From Roseiarcus sp963782255 (GTDB lineage Bacteria; Pseudomonadota; Alphaproteobacteria; Rhizobiales; Beijerinckiaceae), in contig CAWAIS010000001.1 of the NCBI GenBank assembly GCA_963782255.1, positions 992,001 through 1,056,000 of the forward strand: a stretch of DNA of 64,000 nt, given 5' to 3'. Numbering within the stretch: the first letter of the stretch is position 1; the number at the start of each line of letters is the position of its first letter. Made by a program: the position numbers and the translations under genes. The notes under the pieces are model-generated. The model was not told where the DNA came from. It worked only from the letters and a program-made list of their open reading frames with translations, and ran no database searches. Of this stretch, positions 35,762 to 44,830 are shown piece after piece.

Positions 35762-37277
35762 CCTCAAACCCCGGCTAGCCGGGGTCTTGGGAGGTTGAAG
35801 AACACACGAGGGGCGTCGGCGAGGGTTCTGGCGAGGTCGGTGGCGAAGCGCAGGAGGGTCTGGCGGGCGTGGCGGACGACCTTTCCCACCGAGTTGAGGA
35901 CGAGGAAGCGCAGTCGCTTGGGTCTGGCCTCGCGCAAATCCTCGGGTAAGCCGACGCGCTTGAACGCGGATAGAAGATTGTACAGGAGCGCGTTGAGCCG
36001 CAGCCAGGCGGCGTTGGCGCCGAACTTCTGGCTCGGCAGCGCCCACCCGGCGAGTTCGTTCATCAGCACGTCGTGGGCGTGCTCGATCGTTCCCGCTTTG
36101 CCGCGATGCCAGCTGATGATGTCGAGGCCGCTGCCGCCCTTGGGATCGGAGCGATTGGTGACGATGCAGAAGTGTCTGACGCCTTCCTCCGAGCCCAGCA
36201 AATCGCCTTGGGCGGGACGAACGCGAAGCGCCAGATAGCGGCGCGGCGTGACCTGGTCCTTCTTGTACACGCCGTCGTCGGGAAGGTAGTTGACCTCCGC
36301 CCATTCGCGCACGCGGCCCGCTTCCACGTCCGCAGGCTTCCAATGATCGTTCGGCAGCGCCAGGATCGCCTGCTTCAACGGAGCGCTCATGTCGGCGCTG
36401 ATGGCGTAGGCGATGGCGCGCTCGTCCATGAAGGTCATGGCTTCGTGCTCATAAACAGCGCTGTCGCCGCGAACATAGATTTTGTCGGAGGTTCCCGGCA
36501 GCGCCGCCACCGCCTTCTCGATCATCCGCGCATTGCCGCAGCCCGCCGGCGCGTTGCCGTCGCGGAACTCGCCGGCGACGATGACGTCCTGCTCCGCCCA
36601 CAAGGCCAGAACCGGCTGGTAGCCGCGTTCGCCTTCGAACGTGTGTTTGGCGCTGCGCTTGCTCGAAGCGATCACCGTCGCGTCGATGTCGAGCGTCGCC
36701 GACCGCACCGGCTTGCGGCATTGCAGATCGAGGATCAGCTCGCGATTGGCGGCGGCCAAGCCCAGGAGCGGCGCGCTTTCCGAAGGCACGGTCGACTTGC
36801 CCTCATGCAAAAGCGGCAGATCGTCCTCATGAAAGCCGGTCAAAAAGTCGCGCGCCGTTTGGGCCGCCGGCAGCTCGTAGCCAAGCAGCCCAGCCAGCGC
36901 CGCGTCCTGTCGGAGACGATCGAGGTCCTCGCAGCACTCGCCCCCGGCCGCCCACAGCGCCAGCAGGCTCTCCACCATCTGCGACGACGACAGTCCGCGC
37001 TTGCGCGTCTTCACCTTCACCCAATTGTCGATCATCGCCGCCGCTCCGGTCTGGCGGAACGCCTCAATCAGGCTTGGAACGCCAGCCCGCGGCGTGACCA
37101 AACTCGTCTCCAGCGCATCGTCAATCTCGAAACCCAGCCGCTCCCCAGCCATCACGCGTCCCTTCCACCCATTGGGTGAAAGCTACCTGAGTCGCGCCAA
37201 ATCTCAGAACAAAAACACAATCAGACACTTCTCTTCTTCACCGCACTGCCCATCCATTCAGCAGGCGGAGTTTGAGG
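35762..37277 (-). mobile_element. IS1380-family insertion sequence (complete)
   Basis: The element is 1516 bp, bounded by CCTCAAACCCC on the left and the inverted GGAGTTTGAGG on the right, with GGCAA target duplications at 35757-35761 and 37278-37282. Excision in silico re-joins the terminase frame exactly, which fixes both ends. Confidence 0.9.
35764..37155 (-). CDS. IS1380-family transposase
   Basis: The protein has 463 residues, the family's usual length. DDE-type core segments include ATLDIDATVIASSKRSAKHT (first Asp), KIYVRGDSAVYEHEAM (second Asp region) and GKAGTIEHAHDVLMNELAG with the conserved Glu. An N-terminal LSSSQMVESLLALWAAGGEC region is typical. There is no frameshift, so the element may be active. 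The stop lies 2 bases inside the terminal repeat. Confidence 0.92.
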   Translation of the reverse strand: MMAGERLGFEIDDALETSLVTPRAGVPSLIEAFRQTGAAAMIDNWVKVKTRKRGLSSSQMVESLLALWAAGGECCEDLDRLRQDAALAGLLGYELPAAQTARDFLTGFHEDDLPLLHEGKSTVPSESAPLLGLAAANRELILDLQCRKPVRSATLDIDATVIASSKRSAKHTFEGERGYQPVLALWAEQDVIVAGEFRDGNAPAGCGNARMIEKAVAALPGTSDKIYVRGDSAVYEHEAMTFMDERAIAYAISADMSAPLKQAILALPNDHWKPADVEAGRVREWAEVNYLPDDGVYKKDQVTPRRYLALRVRPAQGDLLGSEEGVRHFCIVTNRSDPKGGSGLDIISWHRGKAGTIEHAHDVLMNELAGWALPSQKFGANAAWLRLNALLYNLLSAFKRVGLPEDLREARPKRLRFLVLNSVGKVVRHARQTLLRFATDLARTLADAPRVFFNLPRPRLAGV

Positions 37278-37843
37278 GGCAAGGTCACCGGCATTGTCGC
37301 GGTGAAACCGGATCGCGACAAGATCAGCCGCATGGCTGTCGTCTCGGCGAAATTCGAGTCGGGCGTAGTCTTTTTCCCCGAGCGCGCCCCATGGCTCGCA
37401 GATGTCGAAGCGGAGCTCTTCGCGTTCCCAGGCAGTAAGTATGACGATCAGTGCGATTCCGTAAGCCAAGCCCTAACCGAGGAGAATTGCAACTTTCCGA
37501 TGATGATCTCGGCCGAGACGCTCGAAAGGGCGAGGCGATTTCGGCTGCCGACACGGCGAAATGACGGCCTTTATTGGCCAATTGGCTACCCCTGGCGCTA
37601 GGCCCCCGCTGCGCCCGGCCGAGACGGCAATCGACCCCGGACAGATGAAGGCGGTGTCCGGCGCCGGCATGCTCAGGGAGGCCGGATCCGCCGCCGTCGG
37701 GCCGACGAGCGCCCCATGATGGAGCGCGCGATAATTGGTCTTCTTGCTCGTAGCTCTTCTTTCTCGTTCTAGTCCATCGCCGATCGCGTCGCCTCGGCCT
37801 TCAAATAGCGAGAATTCACCAACGCATCATAGAGAGGTTCGCA

Positions 37844-37867
37844 GTTCGAATCCCCTCAGCTCCACCA
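37844..37867 (+). other. tmRNA/tRNA 3'-end-like sequence, candidate attachment site
   Basis: GTTCGAATCCCC followed by TCAGCTCCACCA reproduces a T-loop and acceptor 3' strand with encoded CCA. An acceptor ending CAGCTCC-ACCA fits tmRNA (ssrA), whose 5' strand is GGGGCTG. The upstream bases do not complete a T-stem or the rest of a tRNA, so only the 3' end is here. Such duplicated 3' ends mark att sites of elements integrated into ssrA. It lies just right of the phage remnant. The remaining interval 37602-38103 shows no gene. Confidence 0.5.
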
Positions 37868-38103
37868 GGTAGTCCCCGCGAGCTGCAGTGGCTTCCCGGC
37901 TTCCAGAAACGTGCGACAGTGTAAAGCGTTAGCGCGCCAGAGACTGGTCTGCGGCGGCCATTTCAGCGGTTTTGTCGCACCCTGCCCTCGAATGCGACCT
38001 CGGGTCTCCGTGCCGCGAAAATCCGTTTCCCAAATGACTGTGGAGCTGGCGAAGTCACGGTGCCGGACAAGGGTGATCTTCGCGGTAAAGCCGAGTTGCG
38101 GAT

Positions 38104-39788
38104 TCAGATCGCCGAGCTGAAGGTTGCCTGAGCAGGATCCTTCAGTCCGAGCGCCGACCATTGGTCAGACCAAGCCATTGGAAGGTCCATCAGGCGCTTG
38201 ACTCCAAACCCGCGAGGCAGTCGACCGTCGATCGCCGCTCGCGCAAGTGCGGGGCAAAGAAGGGCGAGTGACAGAGTCATCCGAATCGAGCGCTCGGTCC
38301 TTCCTTCGCGCGCGGCGAGGACCTCGATGGTTTGGTCGGACTTCGTCGTCAGTTCGTCAAGCCAGCGCTGTGCGTCGCGAAGCGCATCGATGAGAACCGC
38401 GCGCGCTTTGGTTCTCATCGGCCGCATCGTGGACGGTCGTTCGCCCTCGCCCTGGACTATCTCTCGGCGTCGATAAGGCGACGGAGGCGTCCAGGGAATG
38501 ATCAGGATGCGATTCTGATTGTCTCCCGCCGTTCCCTCGGCAAGCTCGATCTCGATCGTCGTACGAGAGATCACGACGCGCTCAACGGCGGTTCGCAGGT
38601 TGGCGTCGTGGTCGATGGCGCGCAGGCGCGCCGGAAGATCGGATGGCGCACCGGGCCGATCGCTCCTCCTGGACCGCTTCCAATTGAACGCTGACGATCG
38701 CAGACGGACAAGGCGGCGCGCGCCGCTTCGGCGACCCTTCGCTCAATCTCCAACGCCGGGACGCGGGCGACGGATCCGGCCTCGTGTTTGTGGCCCTGCA
38801 GGATCGACTGCGAGACATAGTAGCGCCATCGCCGGCCCCTCTTGGACGCATGGGTCGGGCTCATCCGGTTGCCGCGATCGTCAAAGAGCTTGCCGGAGAG
38901 GAGCGCGTCCGAGCTCTGGCGCGACCCTGCCGTGCGCTGAGCATGCTCCGCGAGCAGAGCCTCGACGCGATCCCAAGTCTCCCGATCAATGATCGGATAA
39001 TGAACGCCTTCTTGGACCTGCCCCCTGTGAGTCAGCCGCCCGAGATAAATCGGGTTCGATAGCATCTTATAGAGATGCCCCCGACTGATGAGCCCGCCGC
39101 CTGTCGTCTTGCCGGTTCCGTCGGTTCGTAATGGCAGTCGCACGTTTTCCTCATCGAGGACCTGTTTGAGCCGCACCACGCTGCCGATTTCGAGATAGCG
39201 CCGAAACAAGCCCCGCACGAAGGCGGCGTGCTCCTCGACGACATGGAGCGCCCGGTTCTCGACCCGATAGCCGAGCGGAACCACGCCACCCATCCAGATG
39301 CCTTTCTTCTTCGAGGCGGCGATCTTGTCCCGGATCCGCTCGCCGGTGACCTCGCGCTCGAACTGGGCGAAGGAGAGAAGCACATTCAAAGTCAACCGCC
39401 CCATGCTGGTCGTCGTGTTGAACGCCTGGGTGACCGAGACGAACGACACCTGATGCGCGTCGAAGAGCTCGACCAGCTTGGCGAAGTCGGCGAGCGAGCG
39501 GGTTAGCCGGTCGACTTTGTAGACCACGATCACGTCGATGCGACGAGCGCGAACGTCGTCGAGCAGACTTTTGAGGGCAGGCCTCTCCATCGAGCCGCCG
39601 GAGTAGCCGCCATCGTCGTAGCGGCCGCGAATCAGCTTCCAGCCTTCATGGGTCTGGCTCTTGACATAGGCCTCCGACGCCTCCCGCTGATTGTCGAGCG
39701 AGTTGAACTCCTGCTCCAGGCCGTGTTCGGTCGAAACCCGGGTGTAGACGGCGCAGCGAAGGGTCGCTCTCGATTTCTCGGATCTCAC
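38104..39788 (-). pseudogene. Serine recombinase, cassette copy B (frameshifted)
   Basis: The first ~390 residues read as a large serine recombinase: CAVYTRVSTEHGLEQEFNSL with the nucleophilic Ser, DVIVVYKVDRLTRSLADFAK, a Recombinase domain (GGVVPLGYRVENRALHVVEE) and a zinc-ribbon-like part. The frame is lost at about 38600-38720. The expected C-terminus continues in another frame as ANLRTAVERVVISR, and closes with ARAAIDGRLPRGFGVKRLMD and PMAWSDQWSALGL before 38104. One indel would restore ~550 residues. It overlaps the DUF2924 stop by four bases. Confidence 0.8.
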
Positions 39789-40444
39789 GGCGAGGCCTCC
39801 TCCCGCCTGGATCCTCGGATATGAGCGGCTCTGCTCTCTTTGATTGATCGGGAACCAACATCAGCCGAAGCAACGTCGTCATGCCCTCCCCTGCGACCGG
39901 CTGTTGCGGATCGGTCGGACTTTGCGGTTCGCAAGCCGAAGAACCGATGGCCGTTCCAGTTTGTGCCGGTCATCGCCTTGGCGACCTGCGACAGGCTGCC
40001 GTAGGTTTCGCCGTTCCAGGCGAAGCCACGTTCCAGGACCATCACTCGTTCCAGATTGCCGTTCCATTCTCTGGCGAGCAGCGCCCCCGCTGTCAGCCTG
40101 GCTCCTTCCCGCGTTGTTGGAATCCGCGCCTCGAAAGGACGCCCGTCCGGGGATTCGAGCGTGCGGCCCTTCGGCTGACGCAGGATGAGCAGCGTTTCTT
40201 TGTCCAGCCCGCCTAGCGCACCGACTTGGACCCGATAAGCCAAGATCCTCAAGAGCAGCCAACGCGGCAAATGGGCGGGAGGGAGCCCGCCCAAGTGGTT
40301 GCGCCAATGCAGACAAAGCCCTTTCACGTCGAGATCGACGAAACCGGCGATGGCGTCATCGAGCGACGCGATGGCTTCCGATCCGGGCGTCGAACGACGC
40401 AAAGCCTCGCCGACGACGCGCGATAGTCGCCGCGCCGCCATCAC
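39785..40444 (-). CDS. DUF2924 domain-containing protein, cassette copy B
   Basis: The protein has 219 residues with the full DUF2924 pattern: CLHWRNHLGGLPPAHLPRWL, LLRILAYRVQ, TREGARLTAGALLAREWNGN and GTNWNGHRFFGL. Start and stop each overlap a neighbour by four bases (ATGA), so DUF3489-DUF2924-recombinase are translationally coupled. It is the intact counterpart of 1954-2757. Function is unknown; it could act as a recombination directionality or accessory factor, but that is inferred only from linkage. Confidence 0.85.
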   Translation of the reverse strand: MMAARRLSRVVGEALRRSTPGSEAIASLDDAIAGFVDLDVKGLCLHWRNHLGGLPPAHLPRWLLLRILAYRVQVGALGGLDKETLLILRQPKGRTLESPDGRPFEARIPTTREGARLTAGALLAREWNGNLERVMVLERGFAWNGETYGSLSQVAKAMTGTNWNGHRFFGLRTAKSDRSATAGRRGGHDDVASADVGSRSIKESRAAHIRGSRREEASP

Positions 40445-41157
40445 GCCGCTCGACGTGCATGCGACTTCGAGTGGCGCCGCGCCTTCTTCCGCGGCGCCGC
40501 GGAGTCCGACCCGCCGTCTTCGGCGTGAGCGGCGGGGGCCTTGTCGTCGCGGGCCTCATCCGCCTGGATGCGATAGAACGATCCGCGCTTATCGTCCGAC
40601 CGATCGATCACAACCGCACAGCCGCGTTTTCGTAGGCCGGTGAGCGCGGCGCGCGTCGTATGGGCCAGCCATCCGGTTGCGGCGATCAACTCGTCGATGG
40701 TCGCGCCATGGTCCCGCTGAGGCAATTCGATGACTCGCGCCAGCTTCGAGCCGCTGCGTGGAGCGGAAGGGCCTGCAGCAACAGGCTCCATCGCTTCTGC
40801 GGACGGAGCAACCTGGACCGCCGTCTCTGAGGGGACGGCTAGCTGACTGTGGTTCCCGAGCGCTCCGCCTTCGTTATCCGCATTCTCAGGCTCGACGCCT
40901 TCGTCGGCTACGATCGCTTTCGCCCCGGCCGCTGAGAGCTTGAGCGCGTAGGGCGCCCCTGATTCCTGGTCGCGCCGCCAGACTGGGACGTCGGTCTTCG
41001 CCTTGACCTCTTTTACGAGACCAGAGGAGATCAGCTTATTTGCGACCCTCTGCGCCGCGCCGCCCTTCAGCGTCGGCGGGGCAACGAGGCAGCGATCCTT
41101 GCGCTGGGCTGCAGAGCTTAGGATGACGAGCTGCGTATCGGTGAGTTTGATGGACAT
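40441..41157 (-). CDS. DUF3489 domain-containing protein, cassette copy B
   Basis: From ATG 41157 the protein has 238 residues. The N-terminal MSIKLTDTQLVILSSAAQRK aligns with copy A and supports this start over an upstream ATG at 41190. The DUF3489 domain (about 145-205) reads GSKLARVIELPQR, TIDELIAATGWLAHTTRAAL and KRGSFYRI. A basic, Ala-rich tail (KKARRHSKSHARRAA) follows. It is probably a DNA-binding partner of the cassette recombinase, unproven. Confidence 0.82.
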   Translation of the reverse strand: MSIKLTDTQLVILSSAAQRKDRCLVAPPTLKGGAAQRVANKLISSGLVKEVKAKTDVPVWRRDQESGAPYALKLSAAGAKAIVADEGVEPENADNEGGALGNHSQLAVPSETAVQVAPSAEAMEPVAAGPSAPRSGSKLARVIELPQRDHGATIDELIAATGWLAHTTRAALTGLRKRGCAVVIDRSDDKRGSFYRIQADEARDDKAPAAHAEDGGSDSAAPRKKARRHSKSHARRAA

Positions 41158-41318
41158 GGACGAACCCTTCGCGTCTTCGATTGGGGCCAAGCCAATCCAG
41201 GCCCCTCACCGACGCGAGCCCCGAATCGGCGCGATCGCCGGGGCTGAGGGTTTGCCCGCCGCGCCATAGCGGTTGCGGACGTCCACATACATGCTCGCTT
41301 TCGGACCGAAAGCCAGTC
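41158..41318 (-). promoter_or_regulatory. Conserved cassette leader, copy B
   Basis: Read on the minus strand it parallels 1092-1246 from GACTGGCTTTCGG to the start codon. The hairpin at 41298-41312 has perfect 7-bp arms (CTTTCGG/CCGAAAG), and the GGACGTCC palindrome is at 41277-41284. Upstream of it the two copies diverge, so the leader marks the left boundary of the shared cassette. Confidence 0.55.
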
Positions 41319-41334
41319 ATTTCTCCGCATTCGG

Positions 41335-41491
41335 CCTCTGGCGCGATCAGGACCGGCGCACAGAGGCCCACGAGCTCCTTGCGTCCATCTACCACTGGTT
41401 CACCGAGGGCTTCGACACGCTCGACTTGAAGGAAGCCAAAGCGTTGCTGGACGAACTAGTTCATCGATTCGATGAAACCGATCTTTTGTGA
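41335..41491 (+). pseudogene. TPR/adenylate-cyclase-type ATPase, C-terminal scrap
   Basis: About 50 residues, LWRDQDRRTEAHELLASIYH then WFTEGFDTLDLKEAKALLDE, match the last TPR helices of large cyclase/ATPase signalling proteins common in Rhizobiales. There is no start. Its left edge coincides with the cassette leader, so the cassette (or a deletion) removed the rest. Confidence 0.55.
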
Positions 41492-42126
41492 GGGATTCAT
41501 TTGGTCTTTGCCGGCCTGTAGGCTGATCTTTTGATTCGCGAGACGAGATTCGAAGATCATGACGGCACGGCGACGAGCGATTGAGTTGTCGATCGGAGAA
41601 GAGGATTTGGCGAGGCTTGTTTCGATAGCACGCTCGCGAACGGAGCCGGCGAGCCGGGTCGAGCGAGCGCGAATGCTGTTGGCTTACCGGAAAGACCCCT
41701 CGTTCTTTGCGGTGGGTCAAGCTTTGGGGGTGCATCATCAGACGGTCCAGCGCTGCGTTGAGCGGGCGCTGGCCTATGGTCCAATGGCGGCGCTCGACGA
41801 TCGTCCCCGGCCGGGCAAGGAGCCGACGATCACTGCCGAGGCCAGGACGTGGCTGGTCTCTCTGGCCTGCCGCAAGGCGAAGGACTTGGACTATCCGCAC
41901 GAATTGTGGACGACGCGGCTTCTGGCTCGTCACGCGCGCGAGCACGGACCAGCCGAAGGGCACGCCTGCCTTGGCAAGCTGGTTCAGGGCACTTTGTGCA
42001 AGATACTCAATGAGCAAGAGGTCAAGCCGCACAAGGTGCGCTACTACCTGGAACGCCGCGACCCCGAGTTCAAAGCCAAGATGGCGGAAGTTCTGTGCGT
42101 CTACCGCGAGGTCAAGATCAATAAAG

Positions 42127-43348
42127 TGTAGTAGCTGGCACTTGATCTGACGGTCAGCGTCGGGAGATGGGTCGGCTCTGCCTGTCAGATATGATCAGGC
42201 TGCGATCATTTTCTCCTTCGCAAGGGGCGTCGCGTCAAGGAAGGTCTGCATTGGCGTCTTGCCGAAGCACCATCGCCCCTGATGCGGCCTTTCCTCGTTG
42301 TAGCTCTGGACCCAGGAATCGAGATCGCCCTGGAGTTCGGCGATCGATCCGTAGATCTTCTTGCGGAAGGCGACGCGATAGAACTCGTCGAGCACCGTCT
42401 TGTGGAAGCGCTCGACGATGCCATTGGTTTGCGGGCTCTTGGTCTTGGTGCGCGAATGGTCGATATCCTCGAGCGCCAGATAAAGCTCGTATTCGTGGCG
42501 CTCGGGGTTGCCGCAATATTCCGTGCCACGATCGGTCAGCACGCGGCACAGCCTCACCTCCCTCGCATCATAGAACGGCACGACGCGATCGTTGACGAGA
42601 TCGGCCGCGGTGATGGGCGTCTTGCGATCATAGAGCTTGGCGAAGGCGACCTTGGCGTAGGTGTCGATGAAGGTCTGCTGGTAGATGCGGCCAACCCCCT
42701 TCATGTTGCCGACGTAGAACGTATCCTGGGCGCCGCAATAGCCCGGACATTCGCTCTCGAACTCGCCATGCGCCTCCTTTTCGCTCTTGGCCTTCTCCAG
42801 CGCGGCCAGCTGGCTTTCGGTCAGAACCAGGCCTTCCTGGGCGACCTTGGCTTCGAGCGCCTTGAGCCGTTTCTTCATGGTTTCAAGATCATGACGCTGC
42901 CAGACGCCGCGAACGCCGGCCGGAGAAATAGAGTGGCCGAGTTTGCGAAGCTCGTTGGCGATACGGATTTGGCCATAAGCCGGCTGGTCCAGCGAAAGCT
43001 CGACGATGATCGCCTCGACCTCGGGCGGCGTGCGGTTCTTCAGGATCGGCTTTCGCCGCGTCAGTTCCTGCAGCGCCAATTCGCCCCCGGCGTCGTAAAG
43101 TTCCTTGAAACGATAAAAGCTGTCGCGGCTATAGCCCATCATCTTGCAGGCCTGGCTGACGTTGCCGAGCTGCTTGGCCAACTCCAGCAACCCAACCTTG
43201 GCGCGGATAATCTTCTGTTCCTTGGTCATCGTAGGTGTCCTCTCGAAACGCCGAGGCCAGGCGCTGCGAACCCCGACCACTCCGCGCCCGGCCTCGGCTT
43301 CCGCCTCAGCTATGACACCAACTGTCAGATTAAGTCTTAACTACTGCA
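42127..43348 (-). mobile_element. IS481-family insertion sequence
   Basis: The element is 1222 bp. The left end TGTAGTAGCTGGCACTTGAT and the inverted right end TGCAGTAGTTAAGACTTAAT agree over about 30 imperfect positions and end in TG...CA. No clean target duplication is visible, consistent with a deletion of host IS630 sequence. Confidence 0.85.
42195..43229 (-). CDS. IS481-family transposase
   Basis: From ATG 43229 (MTKEQKIIRAKVGLLELAKQ) the protein has 344 residues. HTH segments (GNVSQACKMMGYSRDSFYRF) precede the rve integrase core, with Asp in a TFYVGNMKGVGRIYQQTFID stretch, VLTDRGTEYCG and the Glu in QTNGIVERFHKTVLDEFYRV. An upstream ATG at 43280 adds 17 atypical residues and is less likely. 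It is intact and may be active. Confidence 0.88.
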   Translation of the reverse strand: MTKEQKIIRAKVGLLELAKQLGNVSQACKMMGYSRDSFYRFKELYDAGGELALQELTRRKPILKNRTPPEVEAIIVELSLDQPAYGQIRIANELRKLGHSISPAGVRGVWQRHDLETMKKRLKALEAKVAQEGLVLTESQLAALEKAKSEKEAHGEFESECPGYCGAQDTFYVGNMKGVGRIYQQTFIDTYAKVAFAKLYDRKTPITAADLVNDRVVPFYDAREVRLCRVLTDRGTEYCGNPERHEYELYLALEDIDHSRTKTKSPQTNGIVERFHKTVLDEFYRVAFRKKIYGSIAELQGDLDSWVQSYNEERPHQGRWCFGKTPMQTFLDATPLAKEKMIAA

Positions 43349-43789
43349 ATCCAGGCGATCGCCACGACCGCCCCGGATCTGCCGCCCGAGCCCGGCGCGC
43401 ACGCGACCTTCGCGCGCGATCATGAATATAAACGCCACGGCACGGTCAGCTTGCTGGCCGGCATCGACCTGCTCACCGGCGCGGTTCACGCTCTGGTCAA
43501 GGATCGCCACCGCAGCCGCGAATTCATCGAATTTCTCCAGCTTCTCGACGCCGCCTATCCAGCCCACACGGCGATCAAGCTGATCCTCGACAATCATTCC
43601 GCGCACATTTCCAGGGAAACCAAAGCTTGGCTCGCCGAGCAGCCCGCCGGCCGCATGACCGCTTTGCGCAAAACACCGGCCGTTCGCCGATGGCTCGGGG
43701 AACGCGCCATATCGACCCGTTGCTGCCCCTCACGCTTGGCGCCCGGCACGGAACGAATGCACATATGACCGGTGTAGGGATAGGTATCC

Positions 43790-43869
43790 AGCGCGCCGCT
43801 CTCGGTCGAGACCGAGCCCTTACCTTCACGCAGGCCGCCGTTCCAGGCGGCAGATCCAAAGCGTTTCAT
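43790..43869 (-). pseudogene. OsmC/Ohr-family peroxiredoxin, N-terminal scrap
   Basis: The minus frame from 43869 starts MKRFGSAAWNGGLREGKGSV and continues STESGALDTYPYT, the N-terminus of OsmC proteins. Homology is lost after about 33 residues, before either catalytic Cys. It lies immediately upstream of debris at the end of the broken IS630. The stretch 43657-43789 has no recognisable coding content. Confidence 0.55.
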
Positions 43870-43910
43870 GACTCCTTGCTTCCGTTCGTGCTGTGGATGT
43901 GCCGGGTTCG

Positions 43911-44679
43911 TCAAGCTTGCTGTCCCGCGGCTTCGAGGATCAGTCGCGTGATTTCGTCGGGATGGGAGATCAGCGAGAGATGGCTGGCCTTCACCTCGAT
44001 GGTCTTGGCGCCCATGCGCTTGGCCATGAAGCGTTCGAGATCGGGATTGATTGTCCGGTCTTCCGTGGAAACGGCGTAGAAACTCGGCTTCGACCGCCAG
44101 GCCGCATGCGTGGTCTTGCCCGCAAGCAGGGCCTTTTGGAACGGCTCTTGGACCGCATAGAGGACCTTCGCCTTCGCCTCCGGCAGGTCGCCCGCGAAAT
44201 CGCGCAAGAACGCAGCCTCGCTGAGACGTCCTTCATCGCCGTCGAAGACAATTCCGGCGGAGGCGGGCGGCGTCGGAAATGTCTCGGCCAGCGACGCGTA
44301 ATCCTCGCCCGCATCCGGCGCCCGCGCCGCCACATAGACAAGGGCCGAAACGTTCGGATGTACACCGGCCTCTGTCACGATCATGCCGGAAAAGGAATGT
44401 CCGACCAGCACCGTCGGACCATCCTGCCGCGCTAGCACGCGCTGGGCCGAGGCTACCGCTTCGGGCAGCGTAGTCAGGGGGTTTTGCACTGACGTGGCGT
44501 TGAGCCCCGCTGCTTGCAATCGTGCAATCACCTCTGACCAGGATGACCCGTCCGCGAATAGCCCGTGCACAAGGACGACGTTGCGCGCCTCCGGCGCGGG
44601 CTGCGCAACGGCGGCGGCGCCCTGGAAAAGAGTGCTTGCCGCCCCTGCAGCCCATGCTCACGAAGGTGCGTCGATCCAT
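43911..44679 (-). pseudogene. Alpha/beta hydrolase with signal peptide (frameshift in the signal)
   Basis: The ATG at 44679 starts MDRRTFVSMG, a twin-arginine-like signal, but one extra base near 44650 shifts the frame. In the next frame it continues AAGAASTLFQGAAAVAQPAP and then an intact hydrolase: NVVLVHGLFADGSSWSEVIA, nucleophile elbow VLVGHSFSGM, and C-terminal His in ASHLSLISHP. About 250 residues in all. Without the shift it would be a periplasmic EstC-like hydrolase. As sequenced, only a leaderless internal start could make the domain. Confidence 0.75.
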
Positions 44680-44830
44680 TGGATGCCTCGGCCGAAGATC
44701 GTCTTGGCCATTCATGGAAGTTCTCCTTTGCCTAAGGTTGGAGTTGGCGATCAAACTCCTGGGTTGATTTTTGTGCGTAGCGCCTATGAGGCCGGGCGGG
44801 GAAGCACACCGTCCCCGCCCGCAGTGGCCG

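Larger units (their letters stand above)
34596..37601 (+). pseudogene. terL: Phage large terminase subunit, split by IS1380
   Basis: Starting at ATG 34596, the first ~389 residues carry the ATPase: Walker-A-like INMPPRSLKS (about residue 65) and Walker B IIVIDDPLKP. They are followed by the RNase-H-like nuclease start LQSWDTANKGGPENDFSV. At 35761 the frame is broken by IS1380 and resumes at 37283 as GKVTGIVAVKPDRDKISRMA through SKYDDQCDSVSQAL to the stop at 37601. Removing the element and one 5-bp repeat restores a continuous ~495-residue terminase. With no capsid or portal genes nearby, this is a decayed prophage packaging remnant. Confidence 0.88.
41559..43656 (+). pseudogene. IS630-family transposase, split by IS481 and truncated
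   Basis: The 5' part (41559-42126) encodes the HTH domain and linker: LVSIARSRTEPASRVERARM, QALGVHHQTVQRCVERALAY and a KVRYYLERRDPEFKAKM segment. After the inserted IS481 the catalytic domain resumes at about 43349 as IQAIATTAPDLPPEPGAHAT and YPAHTAIKLILDNHSAHIS with a catalytic Asp. About 20-25 residues around the first Asp appear missing at the insertion point, and the end beyond LAEQPAGR (43656) is replaced by other DNA. It is dead. Confidence 0.8.

Noticed and set aside
37836..37867. A complete tRNA gene
   Set aside because: Only the T-loop and acceptor 3' end fit. The T-stem does not pair and no anticodon or D arm can be folded upstream.
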